Shown here: positions 21,869-31,184 of the stretch, one piece after another
Numbering within the stretch: the first letter of the stretch is position 1
Layout of the letters: every line of letters starts with the position of its first letter
The notes under the pieces: generated by a model
What the model was told of the DNA's origin: nothing
What the model saw: the letters and a program-made list of their open reading frames with translations, nothing else
Databases searched by the model: none
Program-made: the position numbers and the translations under genes
Assembly (NCBI GenBank): GCA_910575815.1
Contig: CAJTFN010000027.1
Span: 1 to 42,011, forward strand
Length of the DNA stretch: 42,011 nt
Reading direction: 5' to 3'
DNA from: Oscillospiraceae bacterium
GTDB lineage: Bacteria > Bacillota > Clostridia > Oscillospirales > Oscillospiraceae

Positions 21869-22189
21869 ATGATTCAAAAGTTTGTGGAGGCCCTTAAAGG
21901 AGGTAAAATCCTCGCTGTCGACTGGCAGAAAATCGACGAGATGTTGGGCGAGGACCCGGAGCGTGAAATCAAGTGCTCTATTTGCAGTGAGGGAAATTCT
22001 TTCCCTCCAATCCCGGAGGAAACCCATGGCTTGCGGGAAGAGGATGTGATGGAAGTTATTCGGCAGGCAGGAATACAGTGGGCGTCGTTTGATTATGTGA
22101 ATGGTACTCCCCTTTCCAGATTCAAGATGCGATATTTCGCGGCAAAGAAGCCTGCAGTGGGGCAATGGCTGAAAAACCCCTGCGCCTGA
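21869..22189 (+). CDS. Hypothetical protein, 106 aa
   Basis: ATG 21869 follows CGGAGG. Small soluble protein: MIQKFVEALKGGKILAVDW, then IKCSICSEGNSFPPIPEETHG with a CxxC pair, and EDVMEVIRQAGIQWASFDY. The single CSIC could be half of a metal site. Function unknown. The longer frame upstream has no ribosome binding site. Confidence 0.65.
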   Translation: MIQKFVEALKGGKILAVDWQKIDEMLGEDPEREIKCSICSEGNSFPPIPEETHGLREEDVMEVIRQAGIQWASFDYVNGTPLSRFKMRYFAAKKPAVGQWLKNPCA

Positions 22190-22221
22190 ATTCTGTAAAA
22201 AATAAAAGAGGGATGATTAGG

Positions 22222-23532
22222 ATGAGAGGAAAGCTCAAGAAAATTGCGTCTATTTTGTGCGCATTGGTAATTTTGGCTTGTTGCTCTCCGGCTGGTTATG
22301 CCCACTCTGGGCGCACAGATGGGCAGGGTGGACATCGTGATAACCGGAACGCGAGCGGGTTGGGCAGTTATCATTATCATCACGGCTACTCCGCGCATCT
22401 TCACCCCAATGGCTATTGTCCTTACACAGACGTTTTCCCTTCCAGGGTCAGCATATCTGCTGGGAAAACCACTTTGGGCTATGGAGAAGAATGCTCTGTT
22501 TCCGCCGCCGTCTCTCCTGCCAATTCCTGTAGCACAAGCGTGACGTGGAAGTCCAGTGATGAAAATGTCGCCCGCGTCAGTAATGGCACAATCAAGGCAG
22601 TTGGATATGGAACAGCCACTATTACGGCAACCTCCTTCAATGGCAAGGCAGGCTCTGTTCGGATTACCGTGAAGGAAATCACAGCGGAGTCCGTCACCCT
22701 TTCTGGAATAGATGAGGGGGCCAATACGGTTCCGATTGGTGAATCAAAACAGATTTCCGCAAAAATCCTGCCGGAAAATGTTGATAACAAAACAATTACC
22801 TGGACCTCCAGCGACAATGCCGTGGCGACAGTAAAAGATGGCCGAATTCAGGGAGTTGCGGCCGGAACGGCTATCATTACCGCGGCTGCCTCCAATGGAG
22901 TGTCGGCCCAGGTTGAGATATCCGTACAGGAAATCGTCGCTGAAAAAATTGAGATTGAGGGGCCGGATGAAGTTGTAATAGGCGACGAGGCTCAATTGCA
23001 AGCCATTGTTTCGCCATCCAACACCACCTACCCAGAGGTAATCTGGACCAGCAGCGACGCAAATATCGCTGAAGTCTCCCCAGAAGGAATGCTTACCACA
23101 GTGGGCGTCGGAGAAGTAACTATTTCAGCCACCCAGAAGGATGTCCAGGCGGAGATTACAGTGCGGGTAAAGTCAATCCCCGTGGAGAAAATTGAAATTA
23201 CTACCGACGGGGAGTTTGATGGCGCCCTGACAGAGGAAGAAACCACCCAATTGACCGCGACAGTTTCTCCTGCGAACGCTACCTACCCTGATATTACGTG
23301 GGCGACAAGCGACGAGAGTATTGCTGTTATCAGCGAAGATGGTGTGTTGACTGCGGTTTCCAAAGGTGACGTTACGGTATATGCCCGAACAGTCGACGGG
23401 GCCGAGGAGTCCATTGACGTACATGTGCGAAGCAAGGGGAATCCTGTTGTCGGGGCAGGGGTCCTTTGTGGAGGCGGTTATGGAGTTTACAAAGCCACCC
23501 AGTCCATCCGCCGAAAGAAACAAGGTATTTGA
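22222..23532 (+). CDS. Secreted/anchored YHYH protein with four Ig-like (BIG2) domains, 436 aa
   Basis: Signal peptide (ASILCALVILACCSPAGYAHS). A YHYH-type module follows: GHRDNRNASGLGSYHYHHG then HLHPNGYCPY, the His-rich motif common in Firmicutes surface proteins. Then come four bacterial Ig-like group 2 repeats, about 75-150, 153-232, 235-320 and 322-415, each with V-T-W-x-S-S-D-x-x-[VI]-A-x-V followed by G-x-A-x-I-T-A. A C-terminal membrane helix (VVGAGVLCGGGYGVYKA) and a short basic tail end the protein. Probably exposed on the cell surface as an adhesin or wall spacer. ATG 22222 is chosen after GAGGG with normal spacing. It is in the operon with the genes to 25.9 kb. Confidence 0.85.
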   Translation: MRGKLKKIASILCALVILACCSPAGYAHSGRTDGQGGHRDNRNASGLGSYHYHHGYSAHLHPNGYCPYTDVFPSRVSISAGKTTLGYGEECSVSAAVSPANSCSTSVTWKSSDENVARVSNGTIKAVGYGTATITATSFNGKAGSVRITVKEITAESVTLSGIDEGANTVPIGESKQISAKILPENVDNKTITWTSSDNAVATVKDGRIQGVAAGTAIITAAASNGVSAQVEISVQEIVAEKIEIEGPDEVVIGDEAQLQAIVSPSNTTYPEVIWTSSDANIAEVSPEGMLTTVGVGEVTISATQKDVQAEITVRVKSIPVEKIEITTDGEFDGALTEEETTQLTATVSPANATYPDITWATSDESIAVISEDGVLTAVSKGDVTVYARTVDGAEESIDVHVRSKGNPVVGAGVLCGGGYGVYKATQSIRRKKQGI

Positions 23533-23584
23533 TAGCTCCCATAGCTGGGAGTGAAGGTTCCCATATTCTTAATCAGGAGTAAGT

Positions 23585-24019
23585 ATGGATATTCAATTTG
23601 CACTCAATTCTCCGGGATATTTGGCATTTGAGAAAATGTGCCATCTTAAAAAGATAGTTGCCCAGGGGCAGCTCTGCCCACTTGAGAATTGCCTTGATGC
23701 CCATTTGGTTGTATACAACTTCTTCAGGCACGTGCTTCGTGGGGTGCGTTATCCGCCCGCGAACGCAGATGACGCCGCTCTTCAGCGAATTGGTTTGGCG
23801 AGTATGGCGGAAATGTGCGGATTTGAAGGTGGTGGAAGCCAATATCGGGCGCTGTTTAGCATGCTGGATGTCGTCCACGATTTATACTACGCTGCCGGGT
23901 TTGAGGAGCCCAATAGGGTTGTTGTTACAGACCAGAATGTAAATGATGCGCTTGCCCTTGTTGAGAGGGTCTATGCTTGGATTTTGTCTGAGCTGACAGA
24001 AGAAGGGGCCCCCGAATGA
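23585..24019 (+). CDS. Hypothetical protein, 144 aa
   Basis: Soluble helical protein, ATG 23585 after CAGGAG. Features: YLAFEKMCHLKKIVAQGQLCP, LVVYNFFRHVLRGVRYPP, YRALFSMLDVVHDLYYAAGF. No family recognised. Its stop overlaps the next start (ATGA), so it is co-translated with the 134-aa protein. Confidence 0.65.
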   Translation: MDIQFALNSPGYLAFEKMCHLKKIVAQGQLCPLENCLDAHLVVYNFFRHVLRGVRYPPANADDAALQRIGLASMAEMCGFEGGGSQYRALFSMLDVVHDLYYAAGFEEPNRVVVTDQNVNDALALVERVYAWILSELTEEGAPE

Positions 24020-24420
24020 AGATAATCGTGTGTGTGGACAATAAGGGTGGCGTTATGTTCAACCGCCGCCGTCAAAGTCAGGACCGCGTTCTCCGGGAGC
24101 ATATCTTGGAAATGACGTCTGGGCATGCACTCTGGATGAACAGCTACTCCGCCAAAATGTTTGGGGACCATTCTGGTATTATCGTTACGGAGGACTTCCT
24201 CGATAGAGCCAGCGAGGATGATTTCTGTTTCATGGAAGATGTATCCATAACCGGGAAGGAGCACACAGTTAAGGAAATTATCCTTTTCAGATGGAATCGG
24301 ACCTACCCGGCGGATGTGTATTTCAATATCCCTGCCGAGCCCGAATACAAATTAACCGAAACTTGTGACTTTGCAGGTTCTTCTCACGAAAAAATAACCA
24401 AGGAGGTGTATGTCATATGA
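24016..24420 (+). CDS. Conserved hypothetical protein, 134 aa
   Basis: Begins MKIIVCVDNKGGVMFNRRRQSQ..., with LREHILEMTSGHALWMNSY and a SITGKEHTVKEIILFRWNR segment. I recall near-identical openings in many short proteins from Firmicutes genomes, but no established function. It overlaps its neighbours by 4 nt on both sides (ATGA), directly upstream of the secreted nuclease, so it is tightly coupled to it; an immunity or export role is possible but unproven. Confidence 0.7.
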   Translation: MKIIVCVDNKGGVMFNRRRQSQDRVLREHILEMTSGHALWMNSYSAKMFGDHSGIIVTEDFLDRASEDDFCFMEDVSITGKEHTVKEIILFRWNRTYPADVYFNIPAEPEYKLTETCDFAGSSHEKITKEVYVI

Positions 24421-25526
24421 GGCGTATTGGATTCCACCTGGCCTTCTTACTGCTTCTAGTCACTCTTCTAACAGGCTGCGGCAGCAATTCAGCGGTTGAC
24501 TCGCCGGAGCCTCAGACCGCTCCTCAGCCGCAAGCTGACCAGGCCGCGTTAGTTTCCACGGACGAAACACCAGAGGCATCCTCTCCCCCGTTCGCCCCCG
24601 AGCCTAAAGAAGAGAATCAGCCGTCCAATAATGCCCCGCTGGAGACTGCAAAACCAACCAGCACGGCATTCAATATTGAGGATGTTCCGGCGTATTCCGG
24701 ACAGGCGTATGTGGTTCTCAACGAGAATGTTCCCTATTTCAATACCACTAATCTTTCCTCGAAGTCCTATGAAACTTACAACCCCTTGGATTCTCTTGGG
24801 CGCTGCGGGGCTGCTGCGGCTTGCATAGGACAGGACCTCATGCCAACAGAGGAACGCGGCAGCATAGGACAGGTCAAACCCAGCGGTTGGCATACCGTAA
24901 AATATGACTGTGTGGATGGCAAATACCTGTACAACCGATGCCATCTGATTGGTTATCAACTGACTGCCGAAAATGCGAACACCAGCAATTTAGTGACCGG
25001 GACTCGCTACTTAAATATTGATGGCATGCTCCCGTTTGAAAATATGACGGCAGACTATATCAAGGAGACTGGCAACCATGTGGAATACCATGCGACGCCG
25101 GTTTTTGAGGGCGAGAACCTGCTGGCAACAGGGATTCTGATGGAGGGGTACTCCGTTGAGGACCAAGGCGACGGGGTGTGCTTCTGCGTATTTGCCTACA
25201 ATGTCCAGCCTGGGGTCAATATCGACTACGCCACGGGCGACAGCTCTCTGGCTGAGGCGGCACCGCAACCCGCGAAAGAGGAAACACTGCCGCCTCCCAC
25301 GCTGCCCCAAACCGAGCCGCCTGCGGCAGCGCCGGGTGAAAATCAGGGGCTGGAGCCTGACCCACAGGGAAACACCTACATTCTCAATATGAACACAAAG
25401 AAGTTTCATTATCCAAACTGCTCCAGCGTTGACCAGATGAAAGAATCCAACAAGAAGGTCTATACTGGTAGCCGTGAGGACATAATTGGCCAGGGATATG
25501 TTCCCTGCAAACGATGCAATCCCTGA
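24417..25526 (+). CDS. Lipoprotein DNA/RNA non-specific endonuclease, 369 aa
   Basis: Lipobox signal (LLLLVTLLTGCG, lipidated Cys near residue 21), a Pro/Glu/Gln-rich linker to about 80, then a beta-beta-alpha-metal (NUC/EndA-type) nuclease domain. The active site reads YNRCHLIGYQL, where DNA-entry nucleases have DRGHL, with N further on (NTSNLVTGTRYLN). Another low-complexity linker follows. The C-terminal 50 residues form an Ada-like zinc-binding module (YILNMNTKKFHYPNC, then YVPCKRCNP). It acts outside the membrane, degrading DNA or RNA as nutrient, defence or DNA processing. It overlaps the upstream gene by 4 nt. Confidence 0.88.
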   Translation: MRRIGFHLAFLLLLVTLLTGCGSNSAVDSPEPQTAPQPQADQAALVSTDETPEASSPPFAPEPKEENQPSNNAPLETAKPTSTAFNIEDVPAYSGQAYVVLNENVPYFNTTNLSSKSYETYNPLDSLGRCGAAAACIGQDLMPTEERGSIGQVKPSGWHTVKYDCVDGKYLYNRCHLIGYQLTAENANTSNLVTGTRYLNIDGMLPFENMTADYIKETGNHVEYHATPVFEGENLLATGILMEGYSVEDQGDGVCFCVFAYNVQPGVNIDYATGDSSLAEAAPQPAKEETLPPPTLPQTEPPAAAPGENQGLEPDPQGNTYILNMNTKKFHYPNCSSVDQMKESNKKVYTGSREDIIGQGYVPCKRCNP

Positions 25527-25557
25527 CCACATTTTGATACATCAGGAGGAAAACACC

Positions 25558-25878
25558 ATGGAAGAACAGAAGAAAATTCGTCGCCGTACCCCGCAGGAGA
25601 GAGCCGAAGCCATCGACGCCAAGATTGCCGCTCACCAGGATGAAATCGCCGCTATTGAGGAGAAGAGGAACGATGCCATAAAGGTGTTTGATGACAAAGT
25701 GGCTGCCATACAGGAGAAAATTAAGGGGCTGGAAGCCAGGAAGAAGGAAATTCTGACGCCGAAACCACGCCGCAAAACGAAGAAGGAGAAAATAAAAGAA
25801 ATTCTTATGGCGGCAGAAAAAATGAAGATGACGCCCGAGGAAATCGCGGAGAAGCTCGGCCTTGACAAACCCGAGTGA
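25558..25878 (+). CDS. Coiled-coil protein, 106 aa
   Basis: ATG 25558 follows CAGGAGG. Highly charged coiled coil (about 12-65: AEAIDAKIAAHQDEIAAIEEK..., VAAIQEKIKGLEARKKEI), a basic KPRRKTKKEK stretch, then a small HTH-like end (MTPEEIAEKLGLDKPE). Could bind nucleic acid or act as a scaffold. Last gene of the rightward operon. Confidence 0.7.
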   Translation: MEEQKKIRRRTPQERAEAIDAKIAAHQDEIAAIEEKRNDAIKVFDDKVAAIQEKIKGLEARKKEILTPKPRRKTKKEKIKEILMAAEKMKMTPEEIAEKLGLDKPE

Positions 25879-25884
25879 AAAAGA

Positions 25885-25914
25885 CACCCCTATGGCCCAA
25901 GTGGCCATAGGGGT
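25885..25914. terminator. Bidirectional terminator between convergent operons
   Basis: Perfect 13-bp inverted repeat CACCCCTATGGCC / GGCCATAGGGGTG; CTCTTATT follows on the plus strand and TCTTTTTC on the minus strand. Confidence 0.85.
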
Positions 25915-25921
25915 GCTCTTA

Positions 25922-28900
25922 TTATCGTTTTGGTTCATCCAGATAAATGAAGATACCTTGTGAATATGTTCCGCCGCTCCCCTGTCCAACATAACCGAAG
26001 GGCCGTTTCCGGATACCATACCAACTGGTGCCGCTGCCGGCCTCGCTCGTATAGTAGCACTTATTCACATAGTCTACAGCCTCCACATACGCCACATGCC
26101 CGGGATTCCCTTGATAGCAAACCAGGGAGTTCGGCTTTGGCGTATTGCCATAGTTGAACAGGCCAGATTGCGCGTTTACGCTGGCGTACTGGCCACCGTT
26201 GCCGTGAACGCCTGCCCGGTACTGTTCCGTGGAGAGAGGCAGCCCAAGGGCCCGGATATACTGCAGGCCGCGGCCCCACGCCCACCAAGTACATTGTTTG
26301 TAACTGAGGGTGTTGTTGGGACGGGTATGGTAGATGCCGCCACCGGAATTCACGTAGGCTGTCAGCTCGTCGCTAAGTGCCTGGATGGCCTGTTCGTTGA
26401 CAGTACCGTCGGCGTTATACAGGTTTCCTCCCAAGCTCGGCCCGGAAACCATCGTGCTCTGATAGAAGATGCTGTTAGGGTCCACCAGCGAGCCGTTTTT
26501 CTTGACCGACAAATAGGTCTTGTTGCTGGAAGTACCAACCAGGTCGCCCTTGCTGACACTCCTGCCAGCAGCCGTCACAATCGTTTCTAAATATCCAAAG
26601 GTGATTTCGTAGGTATCACCGTTGATGGAGCAGGTCATCGTAACGCTCTTCCCCGCCGGGCCGGACGCATCCTCATTGACATCCACGATTTCACCGTCGG
26701 CAACCGCCAGAATATTGGTTCCCTTGGGAGTGGATATCTCCATGTATCCATTCGCTGGAGAGTATGGGGTCAGCGGCGTGTAGTAAGCATGCGTCGGGGA
26801 AATCATGCCTTCAACCGTGGTGCCCACGCCATGAACCATCTGCATCTGCCCTCCGGTCAGGCTTCCGAAGCCAAGCATGCTGTTCTTACCAACGAAAAGA
26901 AACATCAGCCCATCTTCCGCCAGCTCATCGCCTTTGGCATCTACCGTGCTGAACCAGACCTTGTTGGCAAATGTGACGCTGTGATAAACGATAGCTTTGA
27001 CGTCGTAATCGTTGTACGGGAAACCATAGTCTACGCAGGTCACCTTCTGCGGAGTGCTGAATACGCTTGGGATGGCCTCTGTGAAGAATGTACGAATCTG
27101 GTCGATTGCCTCCGCGAAAAAGTCTGTGATTCTCGTCAGTGCCGCCATAATACCGGAGCTTGGCTGAACCAGCTTCGCCTGCATATTGGTTGCCGACAGG
27201 ACGTCGAAACTGGAGATGTCGTAGAGGGTATACTCGCTCAGAATATCACCCTCTGCCCCATCGCCGTATGTGAATCCGCCTCCGGTGGAGATTTCCACGC
27301 TGCTCGCGTCCACGGAGGACGAGGTTTCCAACTGCGCGGCCAATGATTCCAGCTGGGCGGCGGATGGCGCCGGCCGGCCAAATCGGTCAACGGTGCTGAT
27401 AGCCTCGCTGTAACCCATTGTGCAGTAGTAGTGGTCATTCAGCCCGGGAGGATTATCCACCATCTTATAGACATTGCCCTGAATCTTGGCGGACTGACCA
27501 GTCAGGTTTTCCGGGATAGCGAACTGTCCGGTCAGGACCTGAATTGCGCTGGCGATTTCGCGGTCAGTCGGGTTTGCTTTGGCATAGTTCCCGTCCGTAA
27601 AGCAGGCGTATTGCCCTGGCTGCGAGAGGACCTCGTAGAACGTGTTCGGATACCGAGAGCTTGCAACACGGTTTACAAAAACGCTGCCAACCATCAATTC
27701 ATCCAGCTTATTTGGCCCTGCCTCGGCAGCGATAAGCTTTGCCAGGATAGACAAATCAGATTCTGCGCTGCCAAGAGAACCCATATCTACAGAACCCATA
27801 GCGCCAAGATTCACATTTCCTGTATAGAGCCGAAGCAGGCCCAGAGACATTAAAAACTCCAGGTTTTGTTTGTATTCTTCTTTGACCGGCTCTCCTTCTT
27901 TTGCGGCAAGACCGGTCCGAACGAAGAAGTCCAGGTCCAGTTTAATATCCTCGGGAACATAGCCTGTATAGTTTCTGGCGTAATCCTCCAGATAGGCAAA
28001 CCCCCAAGGGGAGGTTTTCTCGGTAATCATGGGCATCTCCGTGATAGCTTTGCCGGTCCGGTGGGCGGTCAGGGTCACGCCCTCGCAGCCAGTGCTGCCA
28101 ACCTCAACGGTCTGAACGGGGTCACGCTGGTCTTTCGACGCTGTGGAGTTGGGGTCCAAATCTGTCTCGATTCTCTGGCAACCCTCTGTTCCGGCAGGAA
28201 TGATAGTGTAGTCAATGTTACCAGAGAAGGTCGCCGCATGGGACACGACCGCGATTTTAAGGGGGAATAACCCGCCGCCTTTATTTCCAAAGTCGGCCTG
28301 GAGGGTACTGTCATTGAATTTCAGATGGTCGATATCAAAGTCCCAGGCTTCCGTGGTGGCCATGTCGATGTGCGAGTTGGTTACATCACGGTGGTAGATA
28401 TCGGTATAGACAGCCTCAATGGTGGAGTTTGGTTCCGAAGTCATGTTCCAGACAGCATCATCACTGATGATGGCGGCGATGTTTGTGGGCAGATGATAGT
28501 GCCATCGGGTATCCTCATCTTCCCGGTCATCGCAGTATTCCTGACAAGCGTTCTTCAGGGCGGTCAGGTCACCACTGACAGCCATATGTTCAACTGTCCC
28601 GTGACTGTGGACCCACTCGTAAATAGGCTCACCCGTCTCCTCATCAGTATCAACCTCCACGCGGGTTTCGTAGTCAAAGTCAACGTCAACGGAATCGTAG
28701 GTGCATTCGATGTACTTGAACTTCTGGTCCGCCTGGTAGTCCAGAACGGAGGCAAAACCGTAATCCCAGAGACCAGGCTCCGTTTCGAGGCTGTCGTTAC
28801 CCATAATGACATTCCGGTCCTGGAGCTTATAGCGGGTCTTTGTAACGCCATCCTCGGTGACCTGTTCTCCCTTTGGAGTTTGAGACATCGCAATCAGCTG

Positions 28901-29767
28901 CCGTCCCTCCTCGTTAGCGCCTGGGGCGGTCAGGGGTCCGTTGTTGTCGCTGAGCATGTCCTCAAAGCCTTTGACGACCTCATCGTCCAGCATTCTGCCA
29001 CCTCGATTCGTTCCGTCCGGCTCCCCGTCCGGGGTATCGTATGGGAGACGCGAAGTATAGACCTTCTTCACGTTGCCGTTTCGGTCCTTCTTATCCTCCC
29101 CAGACTCGTCTTTCAAAATTAGTTTCTGCCCGTAGACGGGCTTAATGAGCTGCTCTGGGTAGAAAAACTCGTTGTTGTGGAACAATTCGTCCATTTGTCG
29201 GATAAAGTCGTCAGAGAGGTAGAAGTTTTCCTCCAGCTTATTGTAGTCGCGCAGACCAGCAAAATCCTCAGTCTGCTCCGGCTCCTGAAACTCCCACATT
29301 TTGTCGCCATATGTCTTTACATAGGATGATGTGGACAGAAACTTATAGTAGGCATCGACCACGGCCTGGGGCTCCGTTTGAGCAAGTGCCGTAACGATAC
29401 CTGTTTCTGTGTCTGTGTAGCTGGGGTTCTCTATGTCTGGGTCCAGTATGTTCCGTTGTGCCGACCCACGTTCCTCGTAGACATACACGAAAATGACGGT
29501 GAACACCAGAAGGAACGCGACAACTACAATCCCGATGGGCCCCAGAGCAGCGATAAGCTTTGCTACCGCTTCTTTGATGGCTTCAGCGGCGGCTTTCGCT
29601 ACTTTCTTAGCAGCGGACTTGAGCCCCTTTCGAATGCCCCGGGTGGCTTTGCTGATTCCGTTTTTGGCCATTCGTCCCGCCTGATGAGCAACCTGTTGAC
29701 CACCTTCTTTGACAATATCAAGACCCTCGTCGGCAAAGCTCTCGGAGCCCTGTCCGAATTCGTCCAT
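25922..29767 (-). CDS. Large T4SS-type peptidoglycan hydrolase, 1281 aa
   Basis: Membrane-anchored wall hydrolase that would open a path for a conjugation channel. A basic amphipathic N-terminus (about 30-70) precedes a membrane helix (IGIVVVAFLLVFTVIFVYVY, about 78-97). A long outer region (about 100-670) shows no family I can name. About 680-790 is a SleB/cell-wall-hydrolase-2 domain (LAKLIAAEAG, VFVNRVASSRYP, FYEVLSQPGQY). About 1010-1125 is an M23/LytM-like fold (EISTPKGTNILAVADGEIVDV), but the HLHFE metal motif reads YLSVKKNG, so this domain should be inactive. The C-terminal 130 residues are a CHAP domain with Cys in QCTWWAWGR and His in GHVAYVEAV. Three wall domains in one protein is unusual. 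ATG 29767 follows AGGAGG. Confidence 0.88.
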   Translation of the reverse strand: MDEFGQGSESFADEGLDIVKEGGQQVAHQAGRMAKNGISKATRGIRKGLKSAAKKVAKAAAEAIKEAVAKLIAALGPIGIVVVAFLLVFTVIFVYVYEERGSAQRNILDPDIENPSYTDTETGIVTALAQTEPQAVVDAYYKFLSTSSYVKTYGDKMWEFQEPEQTEDFAGLRDYNKLEENFYLSDDFIRQMDELFHNNEFFYPEQLIKPVYGQKLILKDESGEDKKDRNGNVKKVYTSRLPYDTPDGEPDGTNRGGRMLDDEVVKGFEDMLSDNNGPLTAPGANEEGRQLIAMSQTPKGEQVTEDGVTKTRYKLQDRNVIMGNDSLETEPGLWDYGFASVLDYQADQKFKYIECTYDSVDVDFDYETRVEVDTDEETGEPIYEWVHSHGTVEHMAVSGDLTALKNACQEYCDDREDEDTRWHYHLPTNIAAIISDDAVWNMTSEPNSTIEAVYTDIYHRDVTNSHIDMATTEAWDFDIDHLKFNDSTLQADFGNKGGGLFPLKIAVVSHAATFSGNIDYTIIPAGTEGCQRIETDLDPNSTASKDQRDPVQTVEVGSTGCEGVTLTAHRTGKAITEMPMITEKTSPWGFAYLEDYARNYTGYVPEDIKLDLDFFVRTGLAAKEGEPVKEEYKQNLEFLMSLGLLRLYTGNVNLGAMGSVDMGSLGSAESDLSILAKLIAAEAGPNKLDELMVGSVFVNRVASSRYPNTFYEVLSQPGQYACFTDGNYAKANPTDREIASAIQVLTGQFAIPENLTGQSAKIQGNVYKMVDNPPGLNDHYYCTMGYSEAISTVDRFGRPAPSAAQLESLAAQLETSSSVDASSVEISTGGGFTYGDGAEGDILSEYTLYDISSFDVLSATNMQAKLVQPSSGIMAALTRITDFFAEAIDQIRTFFTEAIPSVFSTPQKVTCVDYGFPYNDYDVKAIVYHSVTFANKVWFSTVDAKGDELAEDGLMFLFVGKNSMLGFGSLTGGQMQMVHGVGTTVEGMISPTHAYYTPLTPYSPANGYMEISTPKGTNILAVADGEIVDVNEDASGPAGKSVTMTCSINGDTYEITFGYLETIVTAAGRSVSKGDLVGTSSNKTYLSVKKNGSLVDPNSIFYQSTMVSGPSLGGNLYNADGTVNEQAIQALSDELTAYVNSGGGIYHTRPNNTLSYKQCTWWAWGRGLQYIRALGLPLSTEQYRAGVHGNGGQYASVNAQSGLFNYGNTPKPNSLVCYQGNPGHVAYVEAVDYVNKCYYTSEAGSGTSWYGIRKRPFGYVGQGSGGTYSQGIFIYLDEPKR

Positions 29768-29801
29768 TCCGCATTACCTCCTTTCAGGGATTTAGATTCT
29801 C

Positions 29802-29811
29802 TATGATATGC
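29802..29811 (-). promoter_or_regulatory. GCATATCATA promoter box of the 1281-aa hydrolase
   Basis: 35 nt upstream of the start codon, identical to the recG box. Confidence 0.5.
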
Positions 29812-29872
29812 GAAAAGTGGGCGAGCAATTAGGAAAGCGGCCCCGGAAGGCCCGGAGCCGCTGGAATGTATA

Positions 29873-30889
29873 TTATTTTTCGAGCTTTTCGGCTTCGCCG
29901 GAGAGTAAGCTGGAGCGAACTTTCCGCAGTTTCCCCACCTTGTTGGGAACAACCATGGTGGTGCCGGGATTGGACGGGTCCTCTTCCTCAACAGGGACAT
30001 ATTTATAAAACGCCGCCTTGCTCAGGCCACCCTTAAGCTGGCCGTCGGTAATGAGGCGGAAGTTGTCCTTTCCTGTGCGCCGGAAGAAGATGGAGGCTGC
30101 CTCCAAGGCCTGTTTTTCGTCCTCTACCAAGAAAAGATAGACGGGTTCGGAAGCAAAATACTTTGCCCAGTTCTTCGACTGGCAAGAGAAGGGCACAACC
30201 TTTTTCTCCACCTTATCCTCCCAGCCAACCGGCAAATCGAAGGCCCGGATAGACTCGATGATGAAAGGGTGCGGGCTGCTGCCCTGCATAATCTCAAAAG
30301 AGCCGGAAAAGCGGATGTCGCGGTGCCCGATGGAAACGTCATAGGCGGCCTTGAAGTACCGCAGGGCGCTGCCGCGAGTTTCGGCCAGACTCAGATAGAA
30401 CAGTGCGGTAGTCAAGTATTTCAGCACAAGCTCCGTGCTTCGCATCACGTCCGTGGTGAACCAGGTGATGCTGTCGGAGGAAGAAAAGTGGGACAGGATT
30501 GCAATTGCCCCGAAATCCAGACAATGGACGCGGAAGGCATCCTCGGGCGGGGCCCCACCCTGGTCAAACTTGCTGAAATAGCAGAAGTTCAGCATGCGCT
30601 GGTCCAGAAGTGCGTCCAGGATTCCATCGAACCCTTCCGGGTCGAGGCCCTTCATGCGGAGCATTCGTTCCAGCTGAGATTGGGTCGCGAAGGTAAATTT
30701 GTACAGGAAGTCCAAAACCTCCAGGGCAAGCTGCTTGGTCTGCTCCGGTTGCTTGATGTACCACTTCACGAGTACGTACTCAGGAAGGGTTTTGGGCTGG
30801 CTGGATTCGTGATGGAAAATCTGCTTGAAATCGTAGTTGAAAGAGAGAGCTTCACCCTCTTCACGGGTGACGTAGACCTTTTCAGACAA
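29873..30889 (-). CDS. Winged-helix protein, 338 aa (replication-relaxation-like?)
   Basis: The open frame extends to 31285, but it crosses the promoter and repeats; TTG 30889, 8 nt after AAAGGAGG, is the real start (MSEKVYVTREEGEAL). The N-terminal half has a winged-helix-like region (QLALEVLDFLYKFTFATQSQLERMLRMKG, then ILDALLDQRMLN). The C-terminal half is alpha/beta (PVYLFLVEDEKQALEAASIFFRRT, NFRLITDGQLKGGLSKA). The two-part layout recalls replication-relaxation-type proteins of conjugative elements, which have a winged helix followed by a nuclease-like fold, but no catalytic residues stand out. Moderate to low confidence on family. Confidence 0.6.
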   Translation of the reverse strand: MSEKVYVTREEGEALSFNYDFKQIFHHESSQPKTLPEYVLVKWYIKQPEQTKQLALEVLDFLYKFTFATQSQLERMLRMKGLDPEGFDGILDALLDQRMLNFCYFSKFDQGGAPPEDAFRVHCLDFGAIAILSHFSSSDSITWFTTDVMRSTELVLKYLTTALFYLSLAETRGSALRYFKAAYDVSIGHRDIRFSGSFEIMQGSSPHPFIIESIRAFDLPVGWEDKVEKKVVPFSCQSKNWAKYFASEPVYLFLVEDEKQALEAASIFFRRTGKDNFRLITDGQLKGGLSKAAFYKYVPVEEEDPSNPGTTMVVPNKVGKLRKVRSSLLSGEAEKLEK

Positions 30890-30938
30890 CGAAATCGCCT
30901 CCTTTAATGTAGTTTTTGGTGCCAGATGGGGTTTGGTT

Positions 30939-30948
30939 GATACTATGC
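30939..30948 (-). promoter_or_regulatory. GCATAGTATC promoter box
   Basis: 50 nt upstream of the TTG start of the winged-helix gene, after bipartite element copy 7. Confidence 0.45.
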
Positions 30949-30973
30949 GAACGAAAAGAGAACAATTTGGCAG

Positions 30974-31034
30974 TTTTGATTTAGCAAAAAGAGCGCGGCC
31001 GATACTGGCTGAAATCCAGCCGTGGCTCGACACA
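30974..31034 (-). repeat. Bipartite intergenic element, copy 7
   Basis: Minus strand TGTCGAGC, 31 nt, CTCTTTTTGCTAAATCAAAA. It is back to back with copy 8, which points the other way 50 nt to the right. Its spacer includes a GGCTGG / CCAGCC hairpin. Confidence 0.6.
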
Positions 31035-31084
31035 AGATTGCTTTTGCAGCGGGTGTAAATGTGTTGTACGGGAAATACCCCTTC

Positions 31085-31147
31085 TGTGTCTGGCTTCCCG
31101 CACTTATTTCCCAGAACCTGCCCCCTTCCTTTTGCCAAACCAAAAGA
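31085..31147 (+). repeat. Bipartite intergenic element, copy 8
   Basis: TGTGTCTGGC, about 30 nt, CTTCCTTTTGCCAAACC. Plus orientation although both flanking genes are on the minus strand; it abuts the terminator at 31147. Confidence 0.55.
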
Positions 31148-31176
31148 AGAAACCGTCCCTTCCGGAACGGTTTCTT
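31147..31176 (-). terminator. Terminator of the C-type-lectin/FGE-like gene
   Basis: AAGAAACCGT / ACGGTTTCTT 10-bp hairpin followed on the minus strand by CTTTTGG. Confidence 0.75.
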
Positions 31177-31184
31177 GGTACGAA

